Origin: Salvelinus alpinus
Lineage: Eukaryota; Chordata; Actinopteri; Salmoniformes; Salmonidae
Assembly (NCBI RefSeq): GCF_045679555.1
Contig: NC_092094.1
Location: 13,029,612-13,093,611 of the forward strand
Direction of reading: 5' to 3'
DNA length: 64,000 bases
The notes beneath the pieces are model-generated. The model did no database searches and was not told where the DNA came from. It saw only the letters and a program-made list of their open reading frames with translations. Numbering within the stretch: position 1 is the stretch's first letter; each line of letters opens with the position of its first letter. Both the position numbers and the translations under genes were made by a program. Below, in pieces: positions 1-11,142 of this stretch.

Positions 1-237
1 ATCAGAGACAGCTGTCTATCGTTGTCTCTGATTGAGAACCATACTTAGGTAGCTCTTTTTCCCACCTGTATTTGTGGGTAGTTGTCTATGTGTAGTTGCC
101 TGTCAGTACTCATTTTTGTATAGCTTCACGGTTCGTTTGTTATTTTGTTATTTTGTTTAGTGTTCGTTCTTTGAAATAAAGAGGAATGTACAGATCCCAC
201 GCTGCTCCTTGGTCTCCTCCCTTTGACGGCCGTGACA
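1..237 (+). mobile_element. 3' portion of an LTR, cut by the window edge
   Basis: The segment has an AATAAA-type signal near 175 and ends in GACGGCCGTGACA at 237, a CA terminus typical of an LTR 3' end. It shares the phrase ATTGAGAACCAT with the LTRs of the element at 17926-21691 but is otherwise different. The 5' half lies outside the window, so the family and target duplication cannot be judged. Confidence 0.5.
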
Positions 238-240
238 CCC

Positions 241-412
241 CCTGTGAATGGTTCTATCTAGAACTCTCTATGAAGGGTTATTCTTAAAACCCTCTATGAA
301 GGATTATACCAAGAACCCTTTCATCCTCTAAAGGTTCATCCTCTAAAGGTTCTTCCTAGAACCCTTTATGAACGGTTCCACCAGCCTTTCAAAATCAATT
401 ATTAATGATAAT
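241..412. repeat. GAACCCTTTATGAA-type degenerate repeat
   Basis: Several imprecise copies of GGTTCTTCCTAGAACCCT and TATGAAGGGTT alternate here and resemble the sequence at 3300-3510. This looks like a degenerate MITE or low-copy tandem repeat into which the Tc1-like element at 415 inserted. No coding potential is seen. Confidence 0.4.
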
Positions 413-628
413 TACAGTGACTTGCGAAAGTATTCACCCCTCTTGGCATTTTTCCTATTTTGTTGTCTTATAACCTGGAATTAAAATAGATTTTTTTGAG
501 GGTTTGGATCATTTGATTTACACAACATGCCTACCACTTTGATGATGCTAAATATTTTTTGATTGTGAAACAAACAAGAAATAAGACAAAAAAACAGAAA
601 ACTTGAGTGTGCATAACTATTCACCCCC

Positions 629-2279
629 AAAGTCAATACTTTGTAGAGCCGCAATTACAGCTGCAAGTCTCTTGGGGTATGTCTATATAAGGTTGGCACA
701 TCTAGCCACTGGGATTGTTGCCCATTCTTCAAAGCAAAACTGCTCCAGCTCCTTCAAGTTGGATGGGTTCCGCTGGTGTACAGCAATCTTTAAGTCATAC
801 CACAGATTCTCAATTGGATGAAGGTCTGGGCTTTGACTAGGCCATTCTAAGACATTTAAATGTTTCCCTGATAAAACAATTGATATGTTTAAAGATAATG
901 ATTAAATAATTCTACCCTGAAACGTAACCATTAGGGAGTATAGTTTATGTAGCATGTATAAGGAATAATTAAAGTATTAAACATAAGTCCAATTAGGTTG
1001 GACTGGGAGATAGAGAAATGTGTGTGTGCCTAAGAAAATACCGAAGAACAATTCAACTGTTTGAACCAACCTGGCAGGAACTCTGAGAAAACTTATGAGG
1101 ACAGGGAGTACTTCTCAAGGTTTCCCTAATCTCGGGGGAATGGAACTGTCGGCTGGGCAGTGATACACAGTGTGGAGAACTATAGAGATAAAACTCACCT
1201 ACTGTTTGTGTGGAAGTATGTGTGCAGCTATAAAATGGATGTCTTTGTATAATGGACTTTAGAACGTTCTCTAAATAAACTGTACTATCTTTTTGCATAA
1301 GCTGAGTCTTTGCCTAATTATTATTAAACCCATGGTCTTACAGATCTCGGGGATTGGTCAGAGCTATTGATTGTCAGTTATTATCATTGGGATTGAAAAT
1401 TCTCGTGACATTCCCCTTAAACCACCCGAGTGTTGCTTTATCAGTATGCTTAGGGTCATTGTCCTGCTGGAAGGTAAACCTCCCTCCCAGTCTCAAATCT
1501 CTTGAAGACTGAAACAGGTTTCCCTCAAGAATTTCCCTGTATTTAGCGCCATCCATAATTTCTTCAATTCTGACCAGTTTCCCAGTTCCTGCCGATGAAA
1601 GACATCCCCACAGCATGATGCTGCCACCAACATGCGTCACTGTGGGGATGGTGTTCTCGGGGTGATGAGAGTGTTGGGTTTGCGCCAGACATAGCATTTT
1701 CCTTGATGGCCAAAAAACTCAATTTTAGTCTCATCTAACCAGAGTACCTTCTTCCATTTGTTTGGGGAGTCTCCCACATGCCTTTTGGCAAACATCAAAC
1801 ATGTTTGCTTATTTTTTTCTTTAAGCAATGGCTTTTTTTCTGGCCACTCTTCCATAAAGTCCAGCTCTGTGGAGTGTACGGCTTAAAGTGGTCCTATGGA
1901 CAGATACTCCAATCTCCGCTGTGGAGCTTTGCAGCTCCTTCAGGGTTATCTTTGGTCTCTTTGTTGCCTCTCTGATTAATGCCCTCCTTGCCTGGTCTGT
2001 GAGTATTGGTGGGTGGCCCTCTCTTGGCAGGTTTGTTGTGGTGCCATATTCTTTCCATTTTTCATAATGGGATTTAATGGTGCTCTGTGGCATGTTCAAA
2101 GTTTCAGATTTTTTTTTATAACTCAACCCTGATCTGTACTTCTCCACAACTTTGTCCCTGACCTGTTTGGAGAACTCCTTGATCTTCGTGGTGTCGCTTG
2201 CTTGGTGGTGCCCCTTAGTGGTGTTGCAGACTCTGGGGCCTTTTAGAACAAGTGTATATATACTGAGATCATGTGACAA
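629..2279 (-). pseudogene. Tc1-like transposase relic
   Basis: Minus-strand pieces give a paired helix-turn-helix N-terminus (1821-2279, with KIKEFSKQVRDKVVEKYRSG and a second HTH around PKITLKELQSSTAEIG), a middle part containing WLDETKIEFFG with the first catalytic Asp (1637-1855), and a C-terminal part with GGSIMLWGC and QQDNDPKHT, the second Asp (1374-1697). The frame changes between these pieces. The region that should carry the third acidic residue is interrupted by the LTR at 869-1410; remnants of the C-terminus continue at 629-868. It cannot make an active cut-and-paste transposase. Confidence 0.9.
869..1410 (+). mobile_element. Solo LTR of an endogenous retrovirus-like element
   Basis: The insert begins TGATAAAACAATTG and ends TCTCGTGACA, the TG...CA rule for LTRs. 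It is flanked by a 5-bp duplication TTCCC at 864-868 and 1411-1415. TATAAAA at 1229-1235 and AATAAA at 1274-1279 are 38 bp apart on the plus strand, as in U3/R of an LTR. Deleting the LTR and one TTCCC rejoins the Tc1 sequence seamlessly. No internal region remains, so recombination between two LTRs removed the provirus. The parent family is not identified. Confidence 0.88.
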
Positions 2280-2689
2280 ATCATGTGATACTTAGATTGC
2301 ACACAGTTGGACTTTATTTAACTAATTCTGTGACTTCTGAAGGTAATTGGTTGCACCAGATCTCACTTAGGGGCTTCATAGCAAAACGGGTGAATACATA
2401 TGCATGCACCACTTTTCTTTAAAAAAAAATTTGAAACAATAAAAAACAAAATTATTAACTTCACCAATTTGGACTATTTGTATGTCCATTACATGAAATC
2501 CAAATAAAAATCTATTTAAATTACAGGTTGTAATGCAACAAAATAGGAAAAATGCCAAGGGGGTGAATAATTTTGCAAGGAACTGTACATATATCATAAG
2601 GCCTTTCTTTGAGGGCATCTTATACCCTAACACAGTGATGTTAGGAAACTCCTGGTTTACGGGCCACATCAGGCCTGCAAATCACATTT

Positions 2690-2955
2690 GAGGCAGGTAG
2701 ACTGGCGGTTAGGAGCGTTGGGCCAGTAACCGAAAGGTTGCTGGATCGAATCCCCGAGCTGACAAGGTCAAAATCTGTCGTTCTGCCCCTGAGCAAGGCA
2801 GTTAACTCACTGTTCCCCGGGCGCCGTGGATGTCGATTAAGGCAGCTCTCCGCACCTCTCTTATTCAAAGGGGTTGGGTTAAATGTGGAAGACACATTTC
2901 AGTTGAATGCATTCAGTTGTACAACTGACTAGGTAACCCCTTTCCCTTCACTAAT
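2690..2955 (+). mobile_element. Salmonid tRNA-derived SINE (SmaI/SlmI-like)
   Basis: A tRNA-like head with a B-box-like GGATCGAATCC (2742-2752) is followed by AGCTGACAAGGTCAAAATCT and GTCGTTCTGCCCCTGAGCAA, the body shared by salmonid SINEs. The tail (GACACATTTCAGTTGAATGC) differs from the HpaI tail at 7005-7055. The A box is weak, so it is an old copy. Confidence 0.85.
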
Positions 2956-3299
2956 CTGGCTTGCCAAGTGATGTTTAATTCTTATTGGAATCCAGCCAGA
3001 GTTACGATATCCAACAAGTGGAATGTTTTATCACCCGCAATCTGCATTCAGAATGACTGCCAGGGCAGGGAAGACTGAATACTGAGACTACCTCAATCAT
3101 CTAAACTGGAACAACCATCTCAGTAACGGATGCAATAAGTCCAACTACTAACAGATTGGATTAGTTTAGAAAATTGTATGCTATATTTCTTTGTGTAGCA
3201 TAAAATGTATCAATCAATCAATGTACATGTAAAAACACAGACATTATAACAAACTATTCTTAAAATCACCCTGCAATAGAGCATGCTGGGAATCATGAT

Positions 3300-3510
3300 A
3301 TTTAGTAGAACCCTTCTTGTCTTCCAAAGAATCATCAAAGAACCCGTACTTCCAAAAACGTTCTTATGATGTTAAAGATTCTAGGTTGAACCCTTTGCCT
3401 TACAAATAACCTTTGTTTTCCAAAAAGGGTTCTTCAGATCAAAACAGTTCTTGGTAGAATTCAATACCTCCCCAAAAAAACCTTTTTGAACCATTTTTTC
3501 TAAGAGTGTA
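3300..3510. repeat. AGAACCCTT/GGTTCTT-rich degenerate repeat
   Basis: Scattered copies of AGAACCC, GGTTCTT and AAAAAGGGTTC in both orientations resemble 241-412. Probably a decayed palindromic MITE; boundaries are uncertain. Confidence 0.35.
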
Positions 3511-3544
3511 TGACTGTGATATGTGTTTGTCCCACCCAGCTATC

Positions 3545-3605
3545 TGAACTAAATGTAAGTGGCTCTGGATGAGAGTGTCTGCTAAATGACTAAAATGTAA
3601 ATGTA
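3545..3605 (+). mobile_element. 3' tail fragment of a tRNA-derived SINE
   Basis: The string GTGTCTGCTAAATGACTAAA and the preceding GTGGCTCTGGATGAGA match the tail of the full SINE at 24503-24667 (read on minus). Only about 60 bp remain. Confidence 0.7.
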
Positions 3606-3819
3606 CCACTGATTGGGGAAAATCATAGTACCATTTTACAAAAAGGCTTGGCCGTCAGTGTCAAAGGTTATAAACCTCAGACGTTGAAAAGAATGTAGCT
3701 TCTCCATAAAACTATAAAAACAACTTGTGTGCTGAAATGTATCCACCTGCTTTTCAAAAAGAAACCCATTTTATTCTAGTACAGTATATCCCTTCCTTAA
3801 TCCATTGCTCAGGTGTTTT

Positions 3820-3925
3820 TACTTTGCGTGTGTGTATGCGTGCCTGTTTCTGTGCATGAGTGCACGCATGTGTGTGTGTGTGCCTGTACGTGCGCCTCCG
3901 CACGTGTGTGCATGTGTGATGGTGT
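3820..3925. repeat. Impure GT/TG-rich microsatellite
   Basis: Alternating TG runs are interrupted by GCATG and CGTGC. The long open frames of Cys/Val here reflect simple sequence only. A similar tract lies at 4202-4275. Confidence 0.85.
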
Positions 3926-4201
3926 GTATAATTGTCTCTACAGACAAGGTGCCATGTCACAGCTGAGAGAGATGATACAGTACTATGTTGGTACAAATGT
4001 AATTCCATAAGACTAGGGAACATTGTTACGCAACCGGGCCCGCCGATGGCAGAATGCACAGGTGTACCTAATGTACTATTCGTCTTTGCCTCGGTCACTC
4101 ACAAATCTTCATAAATTATTCATATAATGACAAGGGAAAAAGTACACATATATATTTGTCAGAGAGGATGCCCTCGGGCGGCTTCTGTATGTAGGGGGAA
4201 G

Positions 4202-4275
4202 CTGTGTGTGTGTGTCTGCATGTGTGAGTGTGTACGTGTGTGTATGTGTGTGTGTGCGTGCGTGCATGCGTGTCG
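4202..4275. repeat. Impure GT microsatellite
   Basis: TGTGTG runs are interrupted by GCATGTGTGAG and CGTGCGTGCATGCG. It is in the intron downstream of cpne8 exon 4 on the minus strand. No exon is seen. Confidence 0.85.
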
Positions 4276-4626
4276 GGAGTGTGTGAGAAGCCTCGGCAAC
4301 CACTCTTTGCTGAGAGCCATTAGAGGGCCATCAGTGTAGATTGTCATACAGCCTGATGCTCACCCACTGACAATAGAGTCTGCTAAGCAACCAACACACA
4401 CTCCATCTCACTAACTCTCCCTTCCTAACCCAAACACACACACACACCCTCACACTCTGTCTCTCAAACTTAACACACACTTACTCATACTCTCTTCAAC
4501 TAAACACCAAGGCAGGCACTCAGCTGTATTGCAGCAAGGAAACAAAACATGAAGCAGACTACATTTCCTGTGGAAAACAGTCCTAATGTTGGAGACAAGA
4601 AGCTTGTCACCCACATGTTTCTTTTC

Positions 4627-4685
4627 CAAGCTATAGCATACACAGCTATAGCATACACAGCTATAGCATACACAACTATAGCATA
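4627..4685. repeat. 17-bp tandem repeat, about 3.5 copies
   Basis: The unit AGCTATAGCATACACAG-like sequence is repeated head to tail. No other signal is seen between 4276 and 5098 apart from CA-rich patches. Confidence 0.8.
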
Positions 4686-5098
4686 TTTAAAGGACCAATG
4701 GTGTCATTTTAAACCATATGATGTGCTCTGAGATAAGACCACAATTTAACTGACATTCATTTATGAATTCAAAAAAATGATGAACATCATGTGTATTTCA
4801 ATATCGACCTTTTTAACTTTTGCCCCATGACCGTATTACGTTACAAAACATCTTATTAACAAGAGGAATTCATAAAGAAATGTTATCAAAATTCTTATGA
4901 ATTTTTATTTATTTAAAAGGTGAACACTTACATCTCCCTTCTCTCACTTTATAAATATTTTATTCGTAACTCAACTTGTGCTTACAGACTCACACACAGC
5001 ACCACTCTCTCTCAACCACACATGCTCATGCACACACACTAACTCACCTCACTAACTCACCCTCTCTAAACAAAACACACACACATGTGCATACTCAC

Positions 5099-5202
5099 AG
5101 GTCAAAGCGGAGATTCTGCCTCTCCTCAAAGAAATAGTCCAGGAGGAATTTACGGACAAAGTCTGGATTCAGTGTGTTGTCTATCACCTCTGTCCGACTA
5201 AA
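5099..5202 (-). CDS. cpne8: Copine exon 4, C2A domain
   Basis: On the minus strand an acceptor (TTGTAG) at 5203-5204 leads into [19 protein letters not shown], then [15 protein letters not shown], ending in a split Leu codon before the donor GTGAGT. This matches the first C2 domain of copines, which are calcium-dependent phospholipid-binding proteins recruited to membranes; NTLNPDF is a strong copine signature. Length 104 bp: 34 codons plus 2 bases, in phase with exon 3. An internal AG five bases further in would break the frame, so the upstream AG is preferred. The next exon lies to the left of the window. Confidence 0.9.
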
Positions 5203-5310
5203 CTACAATGAAAGAGAGAAGGAGGAACAGCCACTGGTTTGTATTGATTTAAAATGAATGAGGCAATACTCACAGAGCCTTGGACCCTCTCCCCCCTCAC
5301 CTCAACTCAC

Positions 5311-5357
5311 CTCTCTCCATTCCCTGTTGGAGATTCCTTGAGTGTACAGCACACAAA
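5311..5357 (-). CDS. cpne8: Copine exon 3 (47 nt), C2A domain
   Basis: Acceptor CAG after a pyrimidine-rich tract (TTTTCTTCTTCTCCTCTTGA) and donor GTGAGT bound a 47-nt exon. It codes CVLYTQGISNREWRE, the copine C2A segment before RTEVIDNT. The first two bases complete the Ile codon split from exon 2, and the exon ends in phase 0, matching exon 4, only 108 bp away. The 23-bp minisatellite at 5401-6075 begins about 45 bp upstream of the acceptor in the sense direction. The function is part of the calcium and lipid-binding C2 fold. Confidence 0.88.
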
Positions 5358-5400
5358 CTGTCAAGAGGAGAAGAAGAAAACAAAAGGAAAAGCCTGTGTA

Positions 5401-6078
5401 AAACAGCAGTTAAAACACAGAGGAAACAGCTGTTAAAACACAGAGGAAACAGCAGTTAAAACACAGAGGAAACAGCAGTTAAAACACAGAGGAAACAGAG
5501 GTTAAAACACAGAGGAAACAGCAGTTAAAACACAGAGGAAACAGCAGTTAAAACACAGAGGAAACAGCAGTTAAAACACAGAGGAAACAGCAGTTAAAAC
5601 ACAGAGGAAACAGCAATTAAAACAGCAGTTAAAACACAGAGGAAACAGCACTTAAAACACAGAGGAAACTGCTGTTAAAACACAGAGGAAACAGCAGTTA
5701 AAACAGCACTTAAAACACAGAGGAAACAGCAGTTAAAACAGCAGTAAAAACACAGAGGAAACAGCAGTTAAAACAGCAGTAAAAACACAGAGGAAACAGC
5801 AGTTAAAACACAGAGGAAACAGCAGTTAAAACAGCAGTTAAAACACAGAGGAAACAGCAGTAAAAACTCAGAGGAAACAGCAGTTAAAACACAGAGGAAA
5901 CAGCAGTTAAAACACAGAGGAAACAGCAGTTAAAACACAGAGGAAACAGCAGTTAAAACAGCAGTAAAAACACAGAGGAAACAGCAGTTAAAACAGCAGT
6001 AAAAACACAGAGGAAACAGCAGTTAAAACACAGAGGAAACAGCAGTTAAAACAGCAGTTAAAACACAGAGGAAACACG
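5401..6078. repeat. 23-bp minisatellite in cpne8 intron 2
   Basis: About 30 variants of CACAGAGGAAACAGCAGTTA plus AAA, with a shorter alternating form lacking CACAGAGGAA. On the sense (minus) strand it is pyrimidine-rich and precedes the acceptor of exon 3. No coding function. Confidence 0.93.
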
Positions 6079-6419
6079 ACATAAGAAAACCTGGAAGATA
6101 ACATTCTATCTCCTAGGCTATGACATCATGAGAGGAAAGCTCTGTTCCTAATTAATGTAAATGTCAGTGTAACTCTGCCTCCCAGGCAGCAATGAAGATT
6201 TTTCGAAGAGAAAGGACAAAAAAAAGGAACAGAGTTGAAAGTGCTAAAATGCTAAGGCAGTGTTTCTGAATCCTGTTCCTGGTGACCCAAGGGGTGCACA
6301 TGTTAAATATTTCCCGAGCACTAACAAAGTAGCAGACTCATAATCAAGACTTTGATGAGAATCAGTTGTGTAAGTGCTAGGGCAAAAACTGAAATGTGTA
6401 CGCCTTTGGGAAACACTGT

Positions 6420-7500
6420 GCTAAGGACTATTCAACGCTGGTCTGACCAATCGGAATCCACGCTTCAAGATTGTTCTGATCTCGAAGACTGGGATATGTT
6501 CCGGGTAGCCTCCGATAATAACATTGACGACTATACTGATACTGTGACTGAGTTTATCAGGAAGTGTATGATGTACCCACTGTGACTATTAAAACCTACC
6601 CTAACCAGAAACCATGGATAAATGGCAGCATTCACGCAAAACTGAAAGCGCGAACCACCGCATTTAACCACGGCAAAGTGACTGGGAATATGGCAGAATG
6701 TAAACAGTGTAGTTATTCCCTCCGCAAGGTAATCAAGCAGGCAAAACGTCAGTAGAGAGACAAAGTGGAGTCGCAATTCAACGCCTCAGACACGAGACGT
6801 ATGTTGCAGGGTCTACAGACAATCACGGACTACAAATGGAAAACCAGTCACGTCATGGGGCGGCAGCGTAGCCTAGTGGTTAGAGCATTGGACTAGTAAC
6901 CGAAAGGTTGCAAATTCGAATCCCTAAGCTGACAAGGTACAAATATGTCGTTCTGCCCCTGAACAGGCAGTTCACAACACACACTGTTCCTAGGCCGTCA
7001 TTGAAAATAAGAATTTGTTCTTAACTGACTTGCCTAGTTAAATAAAGGTTTAAAAAAACACGGACGTCTTGCTTCCGGACAAGCTAAACACCTTCTTCGC
7101 CCATTCTGCTGTCACACATGCTTCAAGATGTCCACCATTGTTCCTGTACCCAAGAAAGCAAAGGTAACTGAACTAAATGACTATCGCACCGTAGCACTCA
7201 CTTCTGTCATCATGAAGTTCTTTGAGAAGCTAGTTAAGGATCACATCACCTCTACCTTACCTGACACCCTAGACCCACTTCAATTTGCTTACCGACCCCA
7301 ATAGACCCACAGACGATGCAATCGCCATCGCACTGCACACTACCCTGTCCCATCTGGACAAAGAGGAATACCTATGTCAGAATGCTGTTCATTGACTATA
7401 GCTCAGCATTCAACACCTGAGTACCTTCCAAGCTCATCATTAAGCTCGAGGCCCTGGGTCTGAACCCCACCCCGAACCTTTAGAAGAGCATGAAATTGAC
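6420..7500 (+). pseudogene. Non-LTR retrotransposon relic (L2/CR1-like), plus strand
   Basis: Conceptual fragments include a region upstream of the RT (RTIQRWSDQSESTLQDC), then [20 protein letters not shown] and LQFAYRP, then MLFIDYSSAFNT, the catalytic-Asp motif of L2/CR1-clade reverse transcriptases. The frame is broken by many stops and indels and by the SINE at 6857-7060. No endonuclease or 3' UTR is present. A second relic of the same family lies at 48190-48780; both share the passage around SDQSES. Confidence 0.8.
6857..7060 (+). mobile_element. HpaI-type SINE
   Basis: A tRNA-like head (GTAGCCTAGTGGTTAGAGCA as A box, AAATTCGAATCC as B box) is followed by the core GTCGTTCTGCCCCTGAACAG and the tail GCCTAGTTAAATAAAGGTTT with an A-rich end. 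It sits inside the LINE relic. This family is characteristic of salmonid genomes. The tail is homologous to the 3' end of the LINE at 23016-27640. Confidence 0.95.
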
Positions 7501-8812
7501 TGTTGGACCTATCATATGGTTGAGGACTTATACACCCAAATATATGGACCAAAATAAACAGCTATGAACGTATTTTGTTTAAAAATACACACACGCACAG
7601 ATTTAGTGTCCCAAAACCATCTGTTTTAATACAGTCTGGCGCTGTAATCTGAGCTACTGTAATCTGAGCCAATTCCTTCTACGGGGAGGGGTGTTAAAAT
7701 GTTAAAATCAAAATACACCTCATCAGAATCAGAGGGGTCAGAGCCCCCATTCCACCTGACTGACCGTGATCACTACCCCTGAGAGGGCTTCAATGGCCTC
7801 TGTCCATAGAATCAACAAGAGTGATTCTACTCTGCCTGCCCTCGCTAGCTCTGTATGTATGCTAGCGAAAAGAGCTCTGGAGAAATGCCCATTCTCTAGT
7901 AGTTACTGTACCTCAGTGGCCAGGGCATGCATCTTTTCGTGGTTAAATAGGGTTCCAGCTGGCTGTTGTGGTTATTATTTCGGTATGTAGTGTAATGTAG
8001 TGTAATATACTGTAATGTACTGTCATGTAACGTCATGTAATGCAGTTGAGTTCAGCTGTCTGAATGTGGCTGAAATAGTCAAATCCACTAATTTGATGGG
8101 GTCTCTGAATACTTTTGCCATATAGTGTATGTCTTCCAATGGTGTGAATGCTGTCTACATCTGAAGATGATCCCTTTTCACTAAACGCTTGGAGGTAAGG
8201 ACAACAGCAGTGGTGTAGCCTAGTCACATATTATTGTTATCTACATAGCGCATTGATGTGAATCACACTGCTGCTCTCTCATTTAGCTATTTGTGCCTTA
8301 CATAATGTGTTAGTTTAAGCTGCCTATCAATCATTGTTTTTGCATCCAGTGGACAGCCAGCGACAAAATGCGCTCTTGCAACAGCTGCATAGTGCGGAGC
8401 CCAGTCTATGGAATAAAAGTTTGAGGGAGTTCCTCCCTTCTAATGTCCATGGTAGTGTGCTTCATACTGTCAACAACAAGTTAAATTTAAGAAGAACACG
8501 AGAGAGGCTTTTATTGCTCAATCTAATTCCTGCTGATTAAAAAAACGCACATCACATGCTCAAACTTGCGCACTTTTGATATACTTAAACAGCTGCAAAT
8601 TATGGAGGTATCAAAGTTTCACCAACAAAAACTTAAACAATAGTCCTATAGCAAATGCAGGTTACGGCATACATTTTTCAAATTAAAAATAGCACTTTTC
8701 GGTAGTGCTCAAAGTATTTCATTCCATGAGAGCAGCATTTATTTTTCAACTGGAAGCAATGAGCCCAATCAGTCGTCCATGACAACCAAATCATCAACAG
8801 AGCAGGCTAATA
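7501..8812. other. cpne8 intron sequence, old repeat scraps only
   Basis: Near 8100-8130 GAATACTTTTGCCATATAGT resembles a Tc1 terminal repeat without a partner. I see no exon with copine similarity and no other recognisable element. Confidence 0.5.
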
Positions 8813-8995
8813 CAGTGAGCTCCAAAAATATCAGGACAGTGGCCCCTTGACTTTTTCCACATTTTGATACGTTACAGCCTTGTTTTAAAATGGATAAAAA
8901 CAAAACAAATCCTCATCAAGCTACACACAATACCCCATAATGACAAAGCAAAAACAGGTTTTTATAAAATATACCATTTACATAAGATCCTTTAC

Positions 8996-9864
8996 TCAGT
9001 ACTTTGTTGAAGCACCTTTGGCAGCGATTACAGCCTCTAGTCTTCTTGGGTATGACGCTACAAGCTTGGCACACCTGTATTTGGGGAGTTTCTCACATTT
9101 TTCTCTGCAGATCCTCTCAAGCGCTGTCAGGTTGGATGGGGAGTGTCGCTGCACAGCTATTTTCAGGTCTCTCCAGAGATGTTCGATCGGGTTCAAGTCC
9201 AGGCTCTGGCTGGGCCACTCCAGGATATTCAGAGACTTGTCCCGAAGCCACTCCTCCATTGTCTTGGCTGTGTGCTTAGGGTCATTGTCCTGTTGGAAGG
9301 TGAAACTTCGCCCCAGTCTGAGATCATGAGCAATCTGGAGAAGGATTTCATCAAGGATCTCTCTGTTCTTTGCTGCGTTTATCTTTCCCCCGATCCTGAC
9401 TAGTCTCCCAATCCCTGCCGCTAAAAAACATCCCCACAGCATGATGCTGCCACCACCATGCTTCACAATAGGGATGGTGCCAGGTTTCCTCCAGATGTGA
9501 CACTTGGCATTCAGGCCAAAGAGTTCAATCTTGGTTTCATCAGACCAGAGAATCTTGTGGTCTTAGGGGATCTTTGGCAAACTCTAAGAGGGCTGTCATG
9601 CACCTTTTACTGAGAAGTGGCTTCCGTCTGGCCACTCTACCATAAAGGCCTGATTGGTCGAGTGCTGCAGAGATGTTTGTCATTCTGGAAGGCTCTCTCA
9701 TCTCCACAGTAGAACTCTGGAGCTCTGTCAGTGATCATTCTCCCCTGATTGCTCAGTTTGGCCAGGCGGCCAGCTCTAGGAAGAGTCTTGGTGGTTCCAA
9801 ACTTCTTACATTTAAGAATGATGGAGGCCATTATGTTTTTAGGGACTTTCATTGCTGCAGACAT
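8996..9864 (-). pseudogene. Tc1-like transposase relic
   Basis: The C-terminal catalytic part is open at 8996-9466: GGSIMLWGCF, the second Asp in QQDNDPKHTAKT, and the Glu in LDLNPIEHLWRDLK, consistent with the DD34E layout of Tc1. A separate N-terminal piece (9637-9864) has KKFGTTKTLPRAGR from the DNA-binding region. Frameshifts and deletions between them, including loss of the first-Asp context around 9500-9636, make it inactive. The upstream part is interrupted by the LTR at 9969. Confidence 0.9.
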
Positions 9865-9968
9865 TTTTTAGTAACCTTGTCCAGATCTGTTTTTTTGACA
9901 CAATCTTGTCTCTACTCTACAGACAATTCCTTCGACTCATGGCTTGGTTTTTGCTCTGACATGCACTG

Positions 9969-10806
9969 TGTGACGGCCGTCTCAGTGCTTCTCCTTCTAA
10001 TAGGGCGCTTCCCCTTTAATTCCCCATTAAATAGCCAGCATCAGCTGCGCAAAGGTGAAGTTGTGATTGAGACATGAATGAGGATGTGTGCAATCCTCAG
10101 TTCATGAAGCTTCGCTATTCCGGTTGTTTTGTTGCCTTAAAGCGAGTTTACCCAGGATTGGATCCACTCTGTGCGTCTGTGGACTACACCTCTCCGTTGT
10201 TCAAAGTGGCCTTTTCTCCGCTGGAGATATGTTGGCGGATTGGATTGTATGACTGACTGACTGACTGACTACAACTTTTTGTACACGGTATTTCATTTGT
10301 TTTGGGGTGATGTATACTGTGATTTATGTAGTTGTGAGGACGTATTAGTCTTTGATTAGTCTTTGATACGCTTTATAGTTGTGTTGCAAAATAAGTGTTA
10401 TTTTGAGTGTATGAATAATACTGGGTTTACGCTACGGACAAACGTTGCGTGACTAAGGTCACTTGAGTCCCTGAACTTATTTACCTCTTTTTATGCCCGA
10501 GGTACAGGAAATTTCTAAATGAACATAAGCGCATTATTTGTTATATTGTTGTGTGTGTGATCATTTATGTTGTTAATACAACCACGCAAAAGAATACACT
10601 TGTTTGAAGTTCTTTCCAATGTTTTAAGGGGTTTATGAAAAGTATCTTTCCATCCTGACTTTTACATAAGTCCTTAGGATTGGTGTGACTTGACGGACCA
10701 GATGGGACTCATTCCCTCCCAAACCAAAAGGAGAAACCAATGTTTTCTCTGGTAGGCACAACCTACCTGGCACCCCTATAAATAACCTCAAGTCAAAACC
10801 GTTACA
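9969..10806. mobile_element. Solo LTR, 838 bp
   Basis: Begins TGTGACGGCCGTC and ends AACCGTTACA; the terminal 8 bases form an imperfect inverted repeat (TGTGACGG / CCGTTACA). It is flanked by ACTG at 9965-9968 and 10807-10810, a 4-bp target duplication, inside Tc1 element B. A GACT/ACTG microrepeat is at 10253-10270. No internal coding region remains. The termini resemble those of gypsy-like elements; orientation is not clear. Confidence 0.8.
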
Positions 10807-11142
10807 ACTGTCATCTGTAGGACCTTATATAGACAGGTGTGTGCCTTTCCAAATCATGTCCAATCAATTGAATTTACCACGGGTGGACTCCAATAAAGTT
10901 GTAGAAACATCTCAAGGATGATCAATGGAAACAGGATACACCTGAGCTAAATTTAGAGTCTCACAGCAAAGGGTCTGAATACCTATCTTTTTATTTTTAA
11001 TACATTTTTTTTTTAAATCTAAAAACCTGTTTTGGCATTGTCATTATGGGGTATTGGGTATAGATTGATGAGGATTTTTTTTTAATTTAATACATTTTAC
11101 AATAAGTCTGTAACGTTGGGGAAGATGTCAGGACGGTAGAAT

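Larger units (their letters stand above)
415..2585 (-). mobile_element. Tc1-like transposon A, split by a solo LTR
   Basis: TA dinucleotides flank the element at 413-414 and 2586-2587. The terminal inverted repeats begin CAGTGACTTGCGAAAGTATT on the left and read CAGTTCCTTGCAAAATTATT from the right; both continue into TTCACCC and CTTGGCATTTTTCCTATTTT. Without the 542-bp LTR and its 5-bp duplication the element is about 1.62 kb, the usual Tc1 size. Transposase is on the minus strand. Confidence 0.93.

Noticed and set aside
1053..1298. 81-codon minus-strand frame in the solo LTR
   Set aside because: Overlaps TATA and polyadenylation signals of the LTR; no domain.
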